A DNA stretch of 64,000 nt. It comes from Pyrenula massariospora (taxonomy: Eukaryota > Ascomycota > Eurotiomycetes > Pyrenulales > Pyrenulaceae). The stretch spans positions 806,001-870,000 of the forward strand of contig JAGFMI010000017.1 in assembly GCA_021030905.1 (NCBI GenBank), written 5' to 3'. The notes beneath the pieces were generated by a model that searched no databases, had not been told where the DNA came from, and worked only from the letters and a program-made list of their open reading frames with translations. The position numbers and the translations under genes are program-made. This document shows positions 1 to 12,228 of this stretch, in pieces (position 1 is the first letter of the stretch; every line of letters begins with the position of its first letter).

Positions 1-153
1 GATGAGCGCAACAATCGAAATCGCAGGGCAGGCGATGATAAATCCCAGTCTGGAAGCGGGCCAGGTAAGCTTCTTTCCCGATTTAGCGTTTCCTCCAATG
101 AGTTGACTTTGCAAGGCCGCCATCTTTATTACGATCCCGTCCGAGGAAATTAA
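1..153 (+). CDS. 3' end of an unidentified gene (partial)
   Basis: The window opens inside an open frame that reads through base 64, where CCAG is followed by the donor GTAAGC. A short intron (65-115) ends in GCAAG, and the last exon (116-153) closes with TAA. Joining the two gives a C-terminal tail ending RHLYYDPVRGN, with the phase kept across the junction. The tail before it is polar (Arg, Asn, Gly, Ser). I do not recognise the protein. The gene is convergent with the uniporter gene, only 69 bases from its stop. The call rests only on the splice sites and the open frame. Confidence 0.45.
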   Translation, partial: DERNNRNRRAGDDKSQSGSGPGKLLSRFSVSSNELTLQGRHLYYDPVRGN

Positions 154-222
154 AACTGCACATTTATTGAGTGGCAAAGCGCTGTATCCAAAATTGCAGT
201 TTGATGTGTTTTGCGGCGATCT

Positions 223-1790
223 TCAGTCCTCCTCGCCTTGAACTTTGGTGCTGGATTTTCTTGACGAATTTTGCTCTTTTTGGCGCTCCTTTCTCAATGT
301 ATCAGCGACATTTGTTTTGCCATTAAGATCTCGATCCTCCTGCCATTCAACGTCATATTCAGCGGCGACGGCCTTGATCTCTTTTCGTAAAGCGTTCCCT
401 TCATCAATCAATGCCTCCCATTTAGATAGGTCAAAGCCTCTTGCTTCATACAACTTATTTTGACGACGACTGATGGTAAGATTCATAGCGGATCGATAGG
501 AAACCTCCCGATTATTGTAAAGGAACCACAAATAGCCCCCCATTAATGTACTCAGGCCAACTAAATAAGTGACCGGCTCCATCGTATCCCAACCATAATC
601 GGTCTTAAAAGTTAAGTAAGCGACTCCGAACCACCATCCGAGAATACCAAGAAAGCCCATGGCTGCCAACCGCTGCCCTCCCTTATGGGCAGCAATGTCG
701 CATTCACGTTTCAGGGCGGACATATCAGCGATTTGCCGAGCCGTCTTCCTTAGGCGTGACCGCAAATAATGGGTTCTGTCCTGGAAGGAAGGCACGCCGA
801 CACGAATATCTTCTGAAGCCCCTTCAATCTCAACAGCAAACTCTTTAGCTCTTGCAGCATCTCTAATGAAGTCGCCGATCTCAGTGGAGCTTGACCATCT
901 CACAAAGTTATTCTGATGACCGTCGTCATCTTCTGCTTCGCGACCAAGTCCGCTATAAGACTCTACGCCACCCTCTCCTGATCTGCCACGGGCAGGACTA
1001 TATTCTACAGCGTCCTTATCCTCTTCTGGCGTTCTTTCTTTAGGTTTGATCTCGTCGTCTTTGAACTCCACTGCTCTAAAGGTGACTTTTGGAATCCTGT
1101 TGTCTCCTTTCTCTGTGGTTATGGAGGGTAGCTCGGACTGTATTAATCGTTCGAGGTATGAGAGGGGCTGTTGTGGATGGACAAGAAGAGCCAGGGGCGC
1201 TATGTCTTTCCGATCTGTGTTATGATCGACGGTAGTGAGAGGAAGAACGAGCTTTAAAAGGCGAGAGGGCGTAGTGAGGAGCTTCCCTATAGACTGTTAG
1301 CGGTCGGATCCCGGGGAGTTTAGAGCAATTAAAAAGAAAAAGGGGTTGCCACAAGTCTGATGACCGCCACAACAAGCTCCAAGGTTCTTTCATGCGCACT
1401 GATAATCGTGTTGCATACGCATGGTCATCGACATAGTGACTAGAGCACATGAGGATACTCACCTTTCGTCATCGCCCCAGCAGATCTGGGCCGTTTTACA
1501 GGAGGTTCTGCGGTGCCTTCTCGGTGCCAGGGTGTACGCACTTGTTTCTCTTTTTCCTGAGCAATGGCATCTTCGAAGGACGACTGCTGTTCGTTGATGC
1601 CTTTCTGGTTGAGGTCTTTGGCCTTCTGCTCGTACGAGACTGATCGGTTCGGTATCACAACGCATTTTGGCAACTGTACTCGCGAAGCTTCTGTGTGTAA
1701 TCGATGGGAGGCTGCAGCGTTACCAAGAACAGAGCTCTGGAGGGAGCATGAGATTACTCTTCCAATTGCTCGACCGAACTGCGGTGACAT
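223..1790 (-). CDS. mcu: Mitochondrial calcium uniporter (MCU) pore subunit
   Basis: Pore-forming subunit for Ca2+ uptake across the inner mitochondrial membrane. Exons are 1790-1463 and 1286-223 (463 aa), with donor GTGAGT and acceptor TATAG. The first about 60 residues are Arg/Ser-rich and suit a mitochondrial targeting peptide. Two hydrophobic segments lie at about residues 318-334 and 347-365, joined by the pore motif WDTMEP near residue 342. This corresponds to the animal WDIMEP motif and keeps the Asp and Glu that form the Ca2+ filter. A coiled-coil segment follows the second helix and another precedes the first. Length and layout fit filamentous-fungal MCU proteins. No EMRE-type or MICU-type gene is visible nearby. 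The family call is firm; transport activity is inferred from the motif. Confidence 0.9.
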
Positions 1791-2581
1791 TATTGGGGAA
1801 TGTTGAAGGCGCGCCGGAGTCGCGCGCTAGTTCTTGGCCCAGCCAATTTTTGCGGCTTCGACAGATGTCAATTTGTGAGAGGAGCAGAGGGTTTGATACC
1901 GATCATAAGCATGCAAATGAGCCTCTTGCATGGCTCATCCCAGAAATTACAAGGAAGAAGGTCTTTCCTTACGAGCACGTCTCGTTAAAAGGCAAGATGT
2001 TGCAGGACGAAAAAGTCACAAATCCGGTAATCAGCTGAAGTTTTGTGACGTCAGATCGGTTCGAATCAGGGGCTCCCAGGGGGATGTCAACGAATATGAG
2101 ACCAGCTACGGAATTACAGATGATAACACGGTGAATTTTTTAAAAATAGCCCTTCTTCTAGGATCCAGCAACGGATTCACAATCAATCGTAGCAGTATCG
2201 AAATCATCATAGAGACTTGTCATCCAAAGAATCTGTCGCCTAGCTAGAGGGGCGGCTTGGACAAAGAACTTCCTGCCAATTCAGTGTTCTATACGCATAT
2301 TGACCCCCCCAACTACACGATTTATTTAGCCAATCGACACGGTTAAGGACTCAACTTCCCTCAGAGAAGACAACATGCCGGCCCATGAGACTTATTGTGT
2401 TCTTCAATTCTTGAGCCGAGTCTCATTCCTGGACCTGAGGTTCAAGAGCCAGCCTCCCATCCATGGATGATATTTCCTATTCTATCTCTATCGCCGCCAA
2501 GGAATGCAGAAATACTGCTTGATTGAAAGATAGTCTTGGACAGAGACGAGTATAGGGGGCTAGTCTTTCCGCGACTTTTCT
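1791..2581. other. Intergenic, nothing recognised
   Basis: The stretch lies between the uniporter start codon and the 3' end of the HET relic. It should hold the uniporter promoter. Short plus-strand open frames here lack domain similarity and good start contexts. No RNA gene was seen. Confidence 0.5.
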
Positions 2582-4845
2582 TCATACCAATTTCACCTCC
2601 TCTAATTCGTGACATGGACAAGGAGGGACACCATAGACAAGACGGCCTATTATTCGTCGCCTCGCGAAGACGAACCCCACGCCATCCTTCAGGGTTGCCG
2701 CGTAGTCCAGCCCAGGTATACGATAAATTGTAGCGCCAAGAACGTACGAGGCTCCTACGAACAACGCGGCGCGAAAGAGCGATTGTTTATCACAACTCTT
2801 GCACTGAACAGTGATTAGACCGCTGTAATGTTGGAGATGGACAGTACCGCCGTGGTTGACCGCATATTCAAAAGGAGACTCATGATGGTGTTTATGTCCA
2901 GCAAGGTTTCGATTAGACAGACACAGCGTATCAGCAAGAGATGTTAACTGCGTGCTTCGCTCTCGTGGTACAGGTCTCGGGCCGAGTAAATTTTTCAAAA
3001 GAGTGGCGATGTTCTCGTACTGATTGTTTTGCTTTAGATGTTCAAGCGGGGGTCTTGTTGCAACACCATAAAGCCGAGTGGCGAGCGTTGACACAAAATC
3101 CTCGAAATTTTCCCCTGTCACGTGGAGCACCTGCATAATTGCATGTTCAAAAGGCGCAGGGAGTTCAATTCCGTAAAAGTTGAACTATGATGCATGCACG
3201 ATATCACCAACCTTCTCAACCTTGAGGAATGGATGTCCGTTATGAAGCCGCGGCGGATAATGAGCTAGAGAACCCTAAGTCCCAGAACCCACTTATGGAA
3301 AGAACGTATCCTCAGATCATACTGTCGAAGCCATACCACTTTTGTAGGCTTCAGAATATCAACCGGTGCTAGCAAGACCGGGCTATAATCACCCCTGGCC
3401 AGGCACTTTTGGTAGACTTGCAGACAAGCGTCGAGGTCATCTGATCCTAGGTCCTTCTCTTCCAAATCAACTCCGGTGAGGCCAAGAAGCGCGTAGTAAT
3501 AGTCGCGTGGCACTGTACATGTCTTGAAAGCAAGGATGTCATAAGCTACTCCGAGCACGCAGTGGCCTCGAGAGCGTACATTTATCAACGGACCCAGCTG
3601 CCATGGCACATGAAACTTCGATTTCGACTCTCTGTACATTCGCTCAACTGCTCTCACGCCTAACACTTCAACCGCACCGTTCTAGACATGCCATAGCTCG
3701 CGTATTATCAGGTCTGCTCCCTTCTCAACTAGGCGATCTTCTTTAGTCAATACATTTATTTTTCTACTTCGTCAGAATTCCATAGTTGTCCAAACCAGCC
3801 AAAATCATCGAGAATGCAGAACCTCCGTCATGCCGTTCAAGCGTTTGTCCAGAGAATCTCCATATCGCATGTCCTCAATACTTTGAGAGGACACATCATT
3901 TAAATGAACACACGTATACAAAGCTTTTCCGTAAATGTCTGCTTTATTGCAAGAATCTTCTCTTTGTAGGTATCATTCCATTGAGGCACGCTGATGTAAT
4001 CGTGCCAGATTTCGAGTTCGTCACCATAGGTTGATCTCAGAGATTGATAGATCTGTCGTGGACTTTTGAAGGCAATCTGCTCAGTCTCTCGTGTCCATTT
4101 CTTATTGCGCTAAGCATCTGAGATTGAGGGCGACCAGCAGTGAGACACGGCTACGTATGGAGTGCCCGATAGGCACTCCTAATGCCTGTTGAAAAGCTGC
4201 ACTCGTACTCCATCGACGTAAATGATCTCGGAACTGTCGTGAGAGCCATCATGTGCGTCTGTTTCCTGGAAGCGGAACGTTCTCACAACGGCACAGGTGT
4301 CGATTTACTTGCCACAGGTACAGCAAGGCTGCAGGTGGGACTCATCGACCCAAATACTATCAAGGAACGTCATAGTGAGATGTCGTAAATCGGAATTTTG
4401 CATGATACAGAACGTAGATCTAGTCAGAGATAGCCATTTCGCAGAGATTCTACTAGAGTAGCGGGATATGTATGACGGAAAAGCGTACGAGCAGTTTCAG
4501 CCTCAAACAGCGTCCAGGATATCACGGCATGCTCGTGAATACCACTCGGCATTAAATATCTGGAAATGTACTCAACTTCTACAGCTGCAAGAGCCTTGAA
4601 TCCTAAAAAGTGGAGTCCTTTCAGCTCCCCAATGTTATCGATTGAGTAAAATCTATGTTGTAGGAAACAGCGGTGTTTTTGCAATGTTTTTTGTATTCCG
4701 CATCCGACCCTGCAGAACAGCCCGAAATTACCCTAACGTATTCCACACTTGGGCGAAGAGCATGCTCTGTTTCGAAACACAAATCAGATGACATATAAAC
4801 ATATCCAGAGCAGGAAGAATTCCTAACCTGCCCCGACAGATTCAA
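2582..4845 (-). pseudogene. Decayed HET-domain (heterokaryon incompatibility) gene
   Basis: Read on the minus strand, conserved pieces appear in the right order. A HET-type opening (YVAVSHCWS) is followed by a WHDYISVPQWN block, a VHLNDVSSQSIEDMRYGDSLD block and then WFWLVWTTMEF. Next come a segment with PRDYYYALLGLTGVD, like the RDkvYaLLGL motif of HET proteins, and a C-terminal region of about 180 residues. Intact members act in self/non-self recognition after hyphal fusion. The copy is broken: roughly eight in-frame stops and at least two changes of frame separate the pieces, too many to explain by introns. The part above about 4400 joins less certainly. Most stop codons are of the kind that C:G to T:A changes produce, which would fit repeat-induced point mutation, but this was not measured. 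Confidence 0.7.
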
Positions 4846-5535
4846 AATTATCTTCGACTACGATTTTCTCAATGCTTCTTCTTGGGTACGAACCTTAGGC
4901 GAAACCTCCCAGGCCATAGTCACAAAGAGCCGCATTCAATCGTCGTCATCGCTTAAGATGAACGGGCTGAATTCTGGCTCAATGGTGCAATATCGAAGAT
5001 GCTCGAATGATACCTGATGTTTCAGGGATCGCTGTAGCACGTCTTTGGCGGTAAGCTGAGCATATTCCATCTGCATACAGTGCATGATGCGTTTTCTAGA
5101 TAGATATGACGACATCCACTAATGCGACGAACCATCATTTCTATGTAGGTGATGTTTCCTGCTAGGTAGATTGCAGCTTCAGTTGGACCCAAAAAAAACG
5201 TTGAAAGGGCGGTTTCCTCGGTGTAATTTCTTCGTCCAGTGTCATTTACACTCTATCTAGTAGGGGCAAAATCTACATTCCTTGACGTCTTGTTCACTAC
5301 TACTGGATAGGAAAAGCTTTACAACTTGTTTGGACTGGAAAATCTTCAGCTCAGCCACTGAGGCATCATACAGTAGCAGCAGTGACAAGCTGCAGAAACC
5401 CGGTGCAGCCGCCCGTAGTAGGAAACATGGACCGGAAAGTTCTCTCTTTGTCTCGCTGCAATATATCTACCAGTGTTCGCACCTCATAATCTCTTCAACC
5501 GAAAGTCACAACCTCCAATCTCTAAATTCCTAAAG
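4846..5535. other. Intergenic region upstream of the DUF7587 gene
   Basis: No supportable gene. It lies between the head of the HET relic and the DUF7587 start and should contain that gene's promoter. Weak open frames occur on both strands without recognisable motifs. Confidence 0.4.
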
Positions 5536-6847
5536 ATGGCGGCACTTGAAGGACTGGCGGATGATTTCCAAACTCTAAGCATTGAGCCAGAGCATCTCCT
5601 TTTCGATCCTCAAAATGATAAAGCCTGGCTTCGAGAGAAATTCAATGACATTCCGCGGTGTCTGTTCCGCGTCTCAACTCCAAAGTCTGACGGCACAACC
5701 AATAGCGTATGGTTAAGGTCTAAGGATGTTGGTCTTGCTCGGGAGTACGGCAAGGTTGACCTTCTTGCTATGAGAGACAACAAACAGGCCGCAGCAATGC
5801 TCAACAAGCATCTCCGTTGGAGGGGTAATCCACAAGATCCGGACAACTTGGTATCTTGGACAAGTTCTCTGTTGTTCGCGCTTCAGTATATCTTCTACAG
5901 GCAACAGAAGAACGGCTTGGCTTTCAACGACATTTATCTATGTGTTATCGATACAGCCGCTTTCCCCATGGGTGTGTTTCTTCGAGATATGGATCTGATC
6001 AAGGCATACAAGGCATTCGACGAAGGTCTACCCATGGAAGGAGAGCACAAGCGAGATTTGTCAAGCCTAGAAGACCTCCGAGAGAGGAAGCGAGAAGGTT
6101 CTTTCTATTTTGGCGAGTATCTATCACAGGGAGCTTTAAAAATCGAGAACAACTGCCAAATAATATCAGCACAGAGGATGCTTGACCACGGCTTGCTTGT
6201 ATTGCAGCCTGGATTTGACAGATCACATCGGGAGTGGGTTTACCCGGTGGTTCGTCTGCGTGAAAGTTTCCATCCGAATTTTGCGCCATGGCCAGAGACC
6301 ACCGGGGAAGAGTTGAGCGCTGCCATCAATATCGCAGAGCTTTTTGGATCACGCTGGAGATTGCCCATAGCAGCGAGCCTATTGGCACTTTCTCCTCGGC
6401 GAGACGGAGATCGTGCAATCCTCGAAGTATTCAGAAGTGCATCCTTCACAGGTATTTTTCCATTCCACTTTTACGTGAACGCCTCTGATGATTCCAGGAA
6501 TTGAGAGAGACGAATGTTCGCCAGCAAAGACAAAGACATTCGCCTACGACACTTTGCCTGAGGTTAAACAGTTCGACACCATTATGCGAACCATTTACAC
6601 GGACTTTTGTGTCAAGAAGTTGGAAGGTGGGTTGCAAGTAGTTTCCTTTTGAGATCAAGCATTGATGACCCTTATAGACGATCTCGCAGAAGCCGAAGTA
6701 AAGTTACAGAATTGTCTCGACCAGGCTCTGTTTCCAGATTTTGCCTTGACGAACGCTAACGTCGCGAAAATTACGAAGCGGCTTCCTTCGATTAACTTCT
6801 TGTGCATTTCTATTTTGGAAAACTTGGGAAAGCGCGTCAAAGAGTGA
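5536..6847 (+). CDS. DUF7587 domain protein
   Basis: A fungus-specific protein of unknown function. Exons are 5536-6451, 6498-6626 and 6678-6847 (404 aa). The introns use GTATTT...CCAG and GTGGGT...TATAG, and phases agree. The start at 5536 has a good context (AAAGATGG), better than the upstream GTG in the same frame. The N-terminal half carries the family's features: IPRCLFRVSTPKSDG (about residues 39-53), then LNKHLRWRG and VSWTSSLLFALQYIFYRQ. These resemble a fold in which a small-molecule or ADP-ribosyl-type binding has been guessed for relatives, but no catalytic residues can be assigned. The C-terminal tail is helical and variable. The neighbouring HET relic is on the other strand, and no operon-like relation is implied. 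Confidence 0.75.
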
Positions 6848-7168
6848 AGAGTATGAAGTGGAAATAGGAATTGGGGAAAGAGATTTTGGAGTGGGTAATA
6901 GAAATGGAAGTGCAAAGCAGAAGTGAAAGTGGGAATTGGGAAGTGGATTGAAATTGCAAACAAATTGTGCTGCAAACCGCAGCCCGGTCTCGAGGGTTTA
7001 AAGCGCCAGTCCAATGCAAACACCATGCTTTACACGCCATAGCAATGCATCTTCCAGGGAACTCCTGAACACCGTAATGATGCCATATCATAACGCTCGC
7101 TCAATCCTGCCCAGCCCAGAATCTCTAATGAGAGACTTGATTCGATCCAAGAAACACAATCGTTAAAG
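6848..7168. other. Convergent 3' intergenic region
   Basis: Tail-to-tail spacer between the DUF7587 gene and the Etp1/BRAP2-like gene. It contains a purine-rich stretch of GAAGTGGGAATTG-like words (about 6845-6955). No gene was seen. Confidence 0.4.
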
Positions 7169-9309
7169 TCATCTCTTCCCCTTGCCCTTCCTCCTCCCTT
7201 TGCCGGACCCCTGTTCCGGTACGCTCACCGTCCCGTCCCTCACTTCCCCCTCCTCCAACAACTCTCCTTTCTCCATCTCCTTGACCTTCTCCTGCCCAGA
7301 GATGAAGAACTGCAAATCACGACACATCTCCTCAGCATCCTTTTTCTCCTTCATCGCCATGTCCCTCTCCCCTTTCAAACCCTCCACCTCCCCCGTCATC
7401 TTATCCACCCTCGCTTTCAATCCCTCCCCCAAGCTCCTCTCCTCCTGCCATCTCCTCTCCATCCCTCTCGCCAACTCCTCAAACCTCCCCGCCTTTTTCT
7501 CCAACCTCCTATTCTCCCTCTCCAAGCTCGGCACTGTCTCATGGACCAAAACCTCATGCCTCCCCTTCAACTCCCTCAACTCCCCCACCGCCTCCGCCGC
7601 CGCCCTAGACGCCCGGGTAGCCTCCTCTACAGCCCTTGCGGCCTTATCCGCCGCCCTCTCCACCTTCTCCTCAAAGTACACCCGCTGACTCTCCAGCTGG
7701 CTGGTCAAGAGGTGCGTGTACTCCAGCCCCAACGCGTCCTCGCCTCCCCCTCCCCCGTCCCATCCGTAATCCTCACCTATATCTTCTTGTGGGCCTGGCG
7801 TCTCCTTGCCCCTCGCCATCGCCGCCGGAGCTGCGGGCGTGATCCGGTGTACATATCGATCGCCTTCGTAGTCCCAGACGCGCTTACTCTCGAGGTCCAT
7901 GGCGAACGTATGGCCCGTCTGCTGGAAGTGAGCAAAGGCGTGCGCAGCGTCGTAGCGACCGCAGCCAATGCTACCGCAGATCAGGCATTGCCAAAGGTTT
8001 GTGGTGGAGTGGCAGGTTGGGCATTCGAGAGGTTCTTCGTCTTCTAATTTTTGGGATTTAGGATATTTTGGTTTGGATTTCGATGTTGAGGGCTGAGAGG
8101 AGAAGTCATCATGTGTATATCGGCATACGGGACAGCCTCCGCCGGACCATTTCTGGAGGCAGGTGCAGTGGAAGACGTGTTGGCAGAGGATGGTGAGCAG
8201 GCCACTCGTCTCATCCATACGCTCGAGGCAGACGGGGCATGTAGGGAGCTCGATGAGGGAGCGGGTTGGTGGGGCCAGAGGTTTGGATGTCCGTGTTGTC
8301 GTAATGAAAGGGTCGGAATGGGGATCTGGGAAGGTCGAAGTTTCGGTGCACGTGGGACTAGGAGATGATGGGATAGTGATTTCGACGGATTTAAGAAAGA
8401 CGACGTGGCAGGTTTCAGGCTGGGAGAATCAGGGTCTTGTCAGCTAAGGAATAGGTACAAAGGTGGTTGCAAAGGTTTACGCACCTCCATACTGTTGAAG
8501 ACTTTCCCATTCCATTCTTCCTGCCAATGTCTTGCTTCTCTTCCATTGCGAAACTTCATCAATACCATATACCTGTTAGCCCTTGCCGTGCGTATCATCC
8601 GGAAATGACTGATCTGGTTCCTTGACTCTTCACCTACGAATCCAAGAAAATCTGATGGTCCCATATACGACGGAACAGCGAGAATACATAGGGTCGTACA
8701 TTCTGCATCTCTAGTGATTTGCTGATCCGATGCGTTCTTTAGACTCGTAGACCTGTATTGTTGCGGTTGCACATCCAATGAAGAGTCTTCCTTCGGACCT
8801 GGTGTTTCATCCGCGTCTCGGTAAAGGTGAACGATTCCCCAAGCGCTTGTACTAATATCCTTATCAAGCGGAATATACCGTCCTTTTGTCCTAGGCCCGC
8901 TTGTAGACGTGCCGATTCCTTTGTTGATGTGGGATTCTTCTTCGGTATTTCTTGACCTTGCAGCATTGACATCGATCATGTCTGTTCCTTCCATAGAAAT
9001 CCAGTCCAGTCTCTTGTCCCTAGCCGTAGTATCTCGTGCCTGTAACGACAAGATCGAAGTTTCCTGGGAAATATGCTGTCTCTCTAGACTTAGCGCTCGC
9101 ACGACGTCTCGCGAAAGAGTAGTTTCGTCTGTAACTCTCTGACGTATTTCGTCTGAAACGGTAGATCCTCGATCAAATGTTGATCCGGTCGTCAAGAATG
9201 GTGCAAGCGACTCGGCTCCCTCTGACCACTGTTGCCCGGCGCTTTTGTGGACTGGCGAGTGTGGTGACGGGAATAGCTCAAGTTGAACGTGAAAGAAATA
9301 TTGGGGCAT
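7169..9309 (-). CDS. etp1: BRAP2/Etp1-type RING and UBP-zinc-finger ubiquitin ligase
   Basis: Homologue of human BRAP (IMP) and yeast Etp1, a cytoplasmic RING protein. Exons are 9309-8485 and 8419-7169 (691 aa), separated by a 65-nt phase-0 intron. The ATG at 9309 gives MPQYFFHVQLEL, the usual fungal start for this family; a GTG three bases upstream is not needed. Domains in order: an RRM-like BRAP2 domain (about 205-275, containing SYMGPSDFLGFVG), a RING finger (about 337-375, with CPVC, HVFHCTC and CPVC), a UBP-type zinc finger (about 407-470, with CPTC, CLICGSIGCGRY and H residues) and a long coiled coil (about 500-660). The basic tail is Lys/Gly-rich. The UBP finger is expected to bind the free C-terminus of ubiquitin. 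It lies next to the polyubiquitin gene, but in fungi such adjacency is probably chance. Confidence 0.92.
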
Positions 9310-9944
9310 CACAGTCGTATCGTCATAACGTCATGACACTGTTACAGAAGTGGGAGAAAGATGGAATGAATGTTTGGATGAAAAGATCGGGTATGTGCAA
9401 GTTCAAGGGAGATATGCTTGATGGCGAGGCTGGGTGGGTCCGCTGTGACGCAACAAGGCTGGGTAGTGATTGTCAGGTACCGTACGAGTGGCAAGTGGCA
9501 AAGCTTTACAAACCACACACAGTTCCGCCAGAGGTTGATTTTCGTCAAGTTCGGAAAGATCAAGACATTATGAAACGAAGGAGGTTCTCCATAAGGACTG
9601 GTAGAAACGACTCCTGCTAAATGAACCATTACTGCCGGGATGTAATATTCAAGAGCCTGAGCAGGTTACGACCATTCCAGGCTACTTTTGGCAACTTTCG
9701 AAGAAACAACTTGGGATACACGCTAGATAGGAAAATTTTAGAGCATTCAAATCGTAATATTCACATTTGAGCCAGAGGATTTTTTAATGTAAACAGCGTA
9801 TGGAATATTCCACTTGGCCAGCGAAAGCCGAGCCACGTTAATTTGCTAACTCAATAATATCGCTATTGGACGACTACAGTTGCAACTCCGCCGACCTCAC
9901 CAGAGCAAAGGCTTTCAACCACCGAAGAAACAGACAGCACCCGC
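9310..9944. promoter_or_regulatory. Upstream region of the etp1-like gene and 3' region of polyubiquitin
   Basis: The stretch holds the presumed promoter of the etp1-like gene and the 3' untranslated region of the polyubiquitin gene, which is transcribed towards it. Both open frames crossing it (plus 9177-9620, minus 9342-9629) lack domain features and are judged spurious. Confidence 0.4.
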
Positions 9945-10980
<1,036 letters not shown>

Positions 10981-12228
10981 GATGGCGGTGTTGGACGAAG
11001 TATGTAATGCGTGCGAGTTGTAAGATTCGAGAGTATGGCGAGGGCTTAAAGTCTTGATGAATCAAGGGATCGTAGTAACTGGGAGTTGTAGGATGGATGA
11101 AGGAAGAATGGTGGTAGAGGTTTAAGTAGGCGGGGGAGGCAGGGCAGCCTGGCGCTAAGGTGAGGCTGGTAGTGATTGGTGGATGACAAGCCGGGCTTAG
11201 CTCGGCTGCTGCGCTGGAAGGTGAGCGAAAGCGCAGGAAGGCACCCGCACCAACACCGCCACTTTACGACTTGTGAATAATCGGAGCTGATCTCAAATCC
11301 GTATGAGTGCTCAAGTATCACAAGTAAACACCTGGTCAAAGGGTCGGCTGAGAGTGAAGGGCCACAGTTCCACAGGCTCCGTAGCAAAGATTCCGGTCTC
11401 TCTTTGTTTGTTCCGAGGTTGCGACTTAACCTGGGGTCGAGGCGAACAGCTGTATCCGGCACCCAGAAAGGGCCGGACTCTAACGATGCCATGCACGACC
11501 GGGATCCCAAGTGTCAACCTGATCACCGCCTTACCAGTGGTGATACCGAGGATGATTCACGCGGTTTTCGCTCCCTCACTTGCAAGCACAGAGATCCCCA
11601 CGCCGACCTTGGCTTTCTGGGATAGCCAAGTAAAACGCTGACTGTTGATAGAAGTGGAAGGATGTTCATAGTCATAGATTGAGCACAGCCATAAAGGGCT
11701 AATAGAGAGAAATCCATCCGATTTTCTAATACATCAGAAACCCCAGATTCCAAATCAGCCGGCTCGACCTGTCCATCAGAAGCCCTTTTTTTCTTCTCAT
11801 AATCTCCTATTCCAAAAAAGTCCGTGAAAGAGACAATCTCCAGAAGCAAAGTAGTAAATGTAGAAACTAAAAGTCGGGTTGCCATCTAGGTGCATCCATT
11901 TGATCTGCTTGCTGCCCATTCCCGTAAAAATCATGACCTTCATGAATCTTCGTTTCCGCCAGGCTCGCTATGCTGCAGAAATTTCTGAAATCATTCCAAG
12001 GTTGTAAAAGAATATTGATAAAAATAATGATGCATCCTCGCTTGCCTTGAACATCAATGGATAGATCAGGTCAGATATTCAACAAAAGAAATTATGAAAC
12101 TCGCTCGCATCGGAGTTAAATCCGTGTATCGTGATCCGTAGCTCGTTCTAAATCAGATCGCTGTCGTGAGAATAAAAAACAAGATTTCGCTATGGCCATT
12201 AGTGAGTGGCATAATCGTAGACGTCGTT
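10981..12228. promoter_or_regulatory. Polyubiquitin promoter region
   Basis: About 1.25 kb between the polyubiquitin start and the 3' end of the Zn2Cys6 gene. The 5' untranslated region and promoter of polyubiquitin should lie in the first several hundred bases. A minus-strand open frame of 120 codons (11885-11523) begins with an ATG but has no recognisable domain and is not called as a gene. Confidence 0.4.

Noticed and set aside
2045-2085. GGTTCGAATC word resembling a tRNA T arm
   Set aside because: The flanking bases do not form a T stem and no acceptor or anticodon stem is found around it.
11523-11885. 120-codon minus-strand frame downstream of the polyubiquitin promoter
   Set aside because: It has an ATG but no domain, no conserved motif and no intron evidence.
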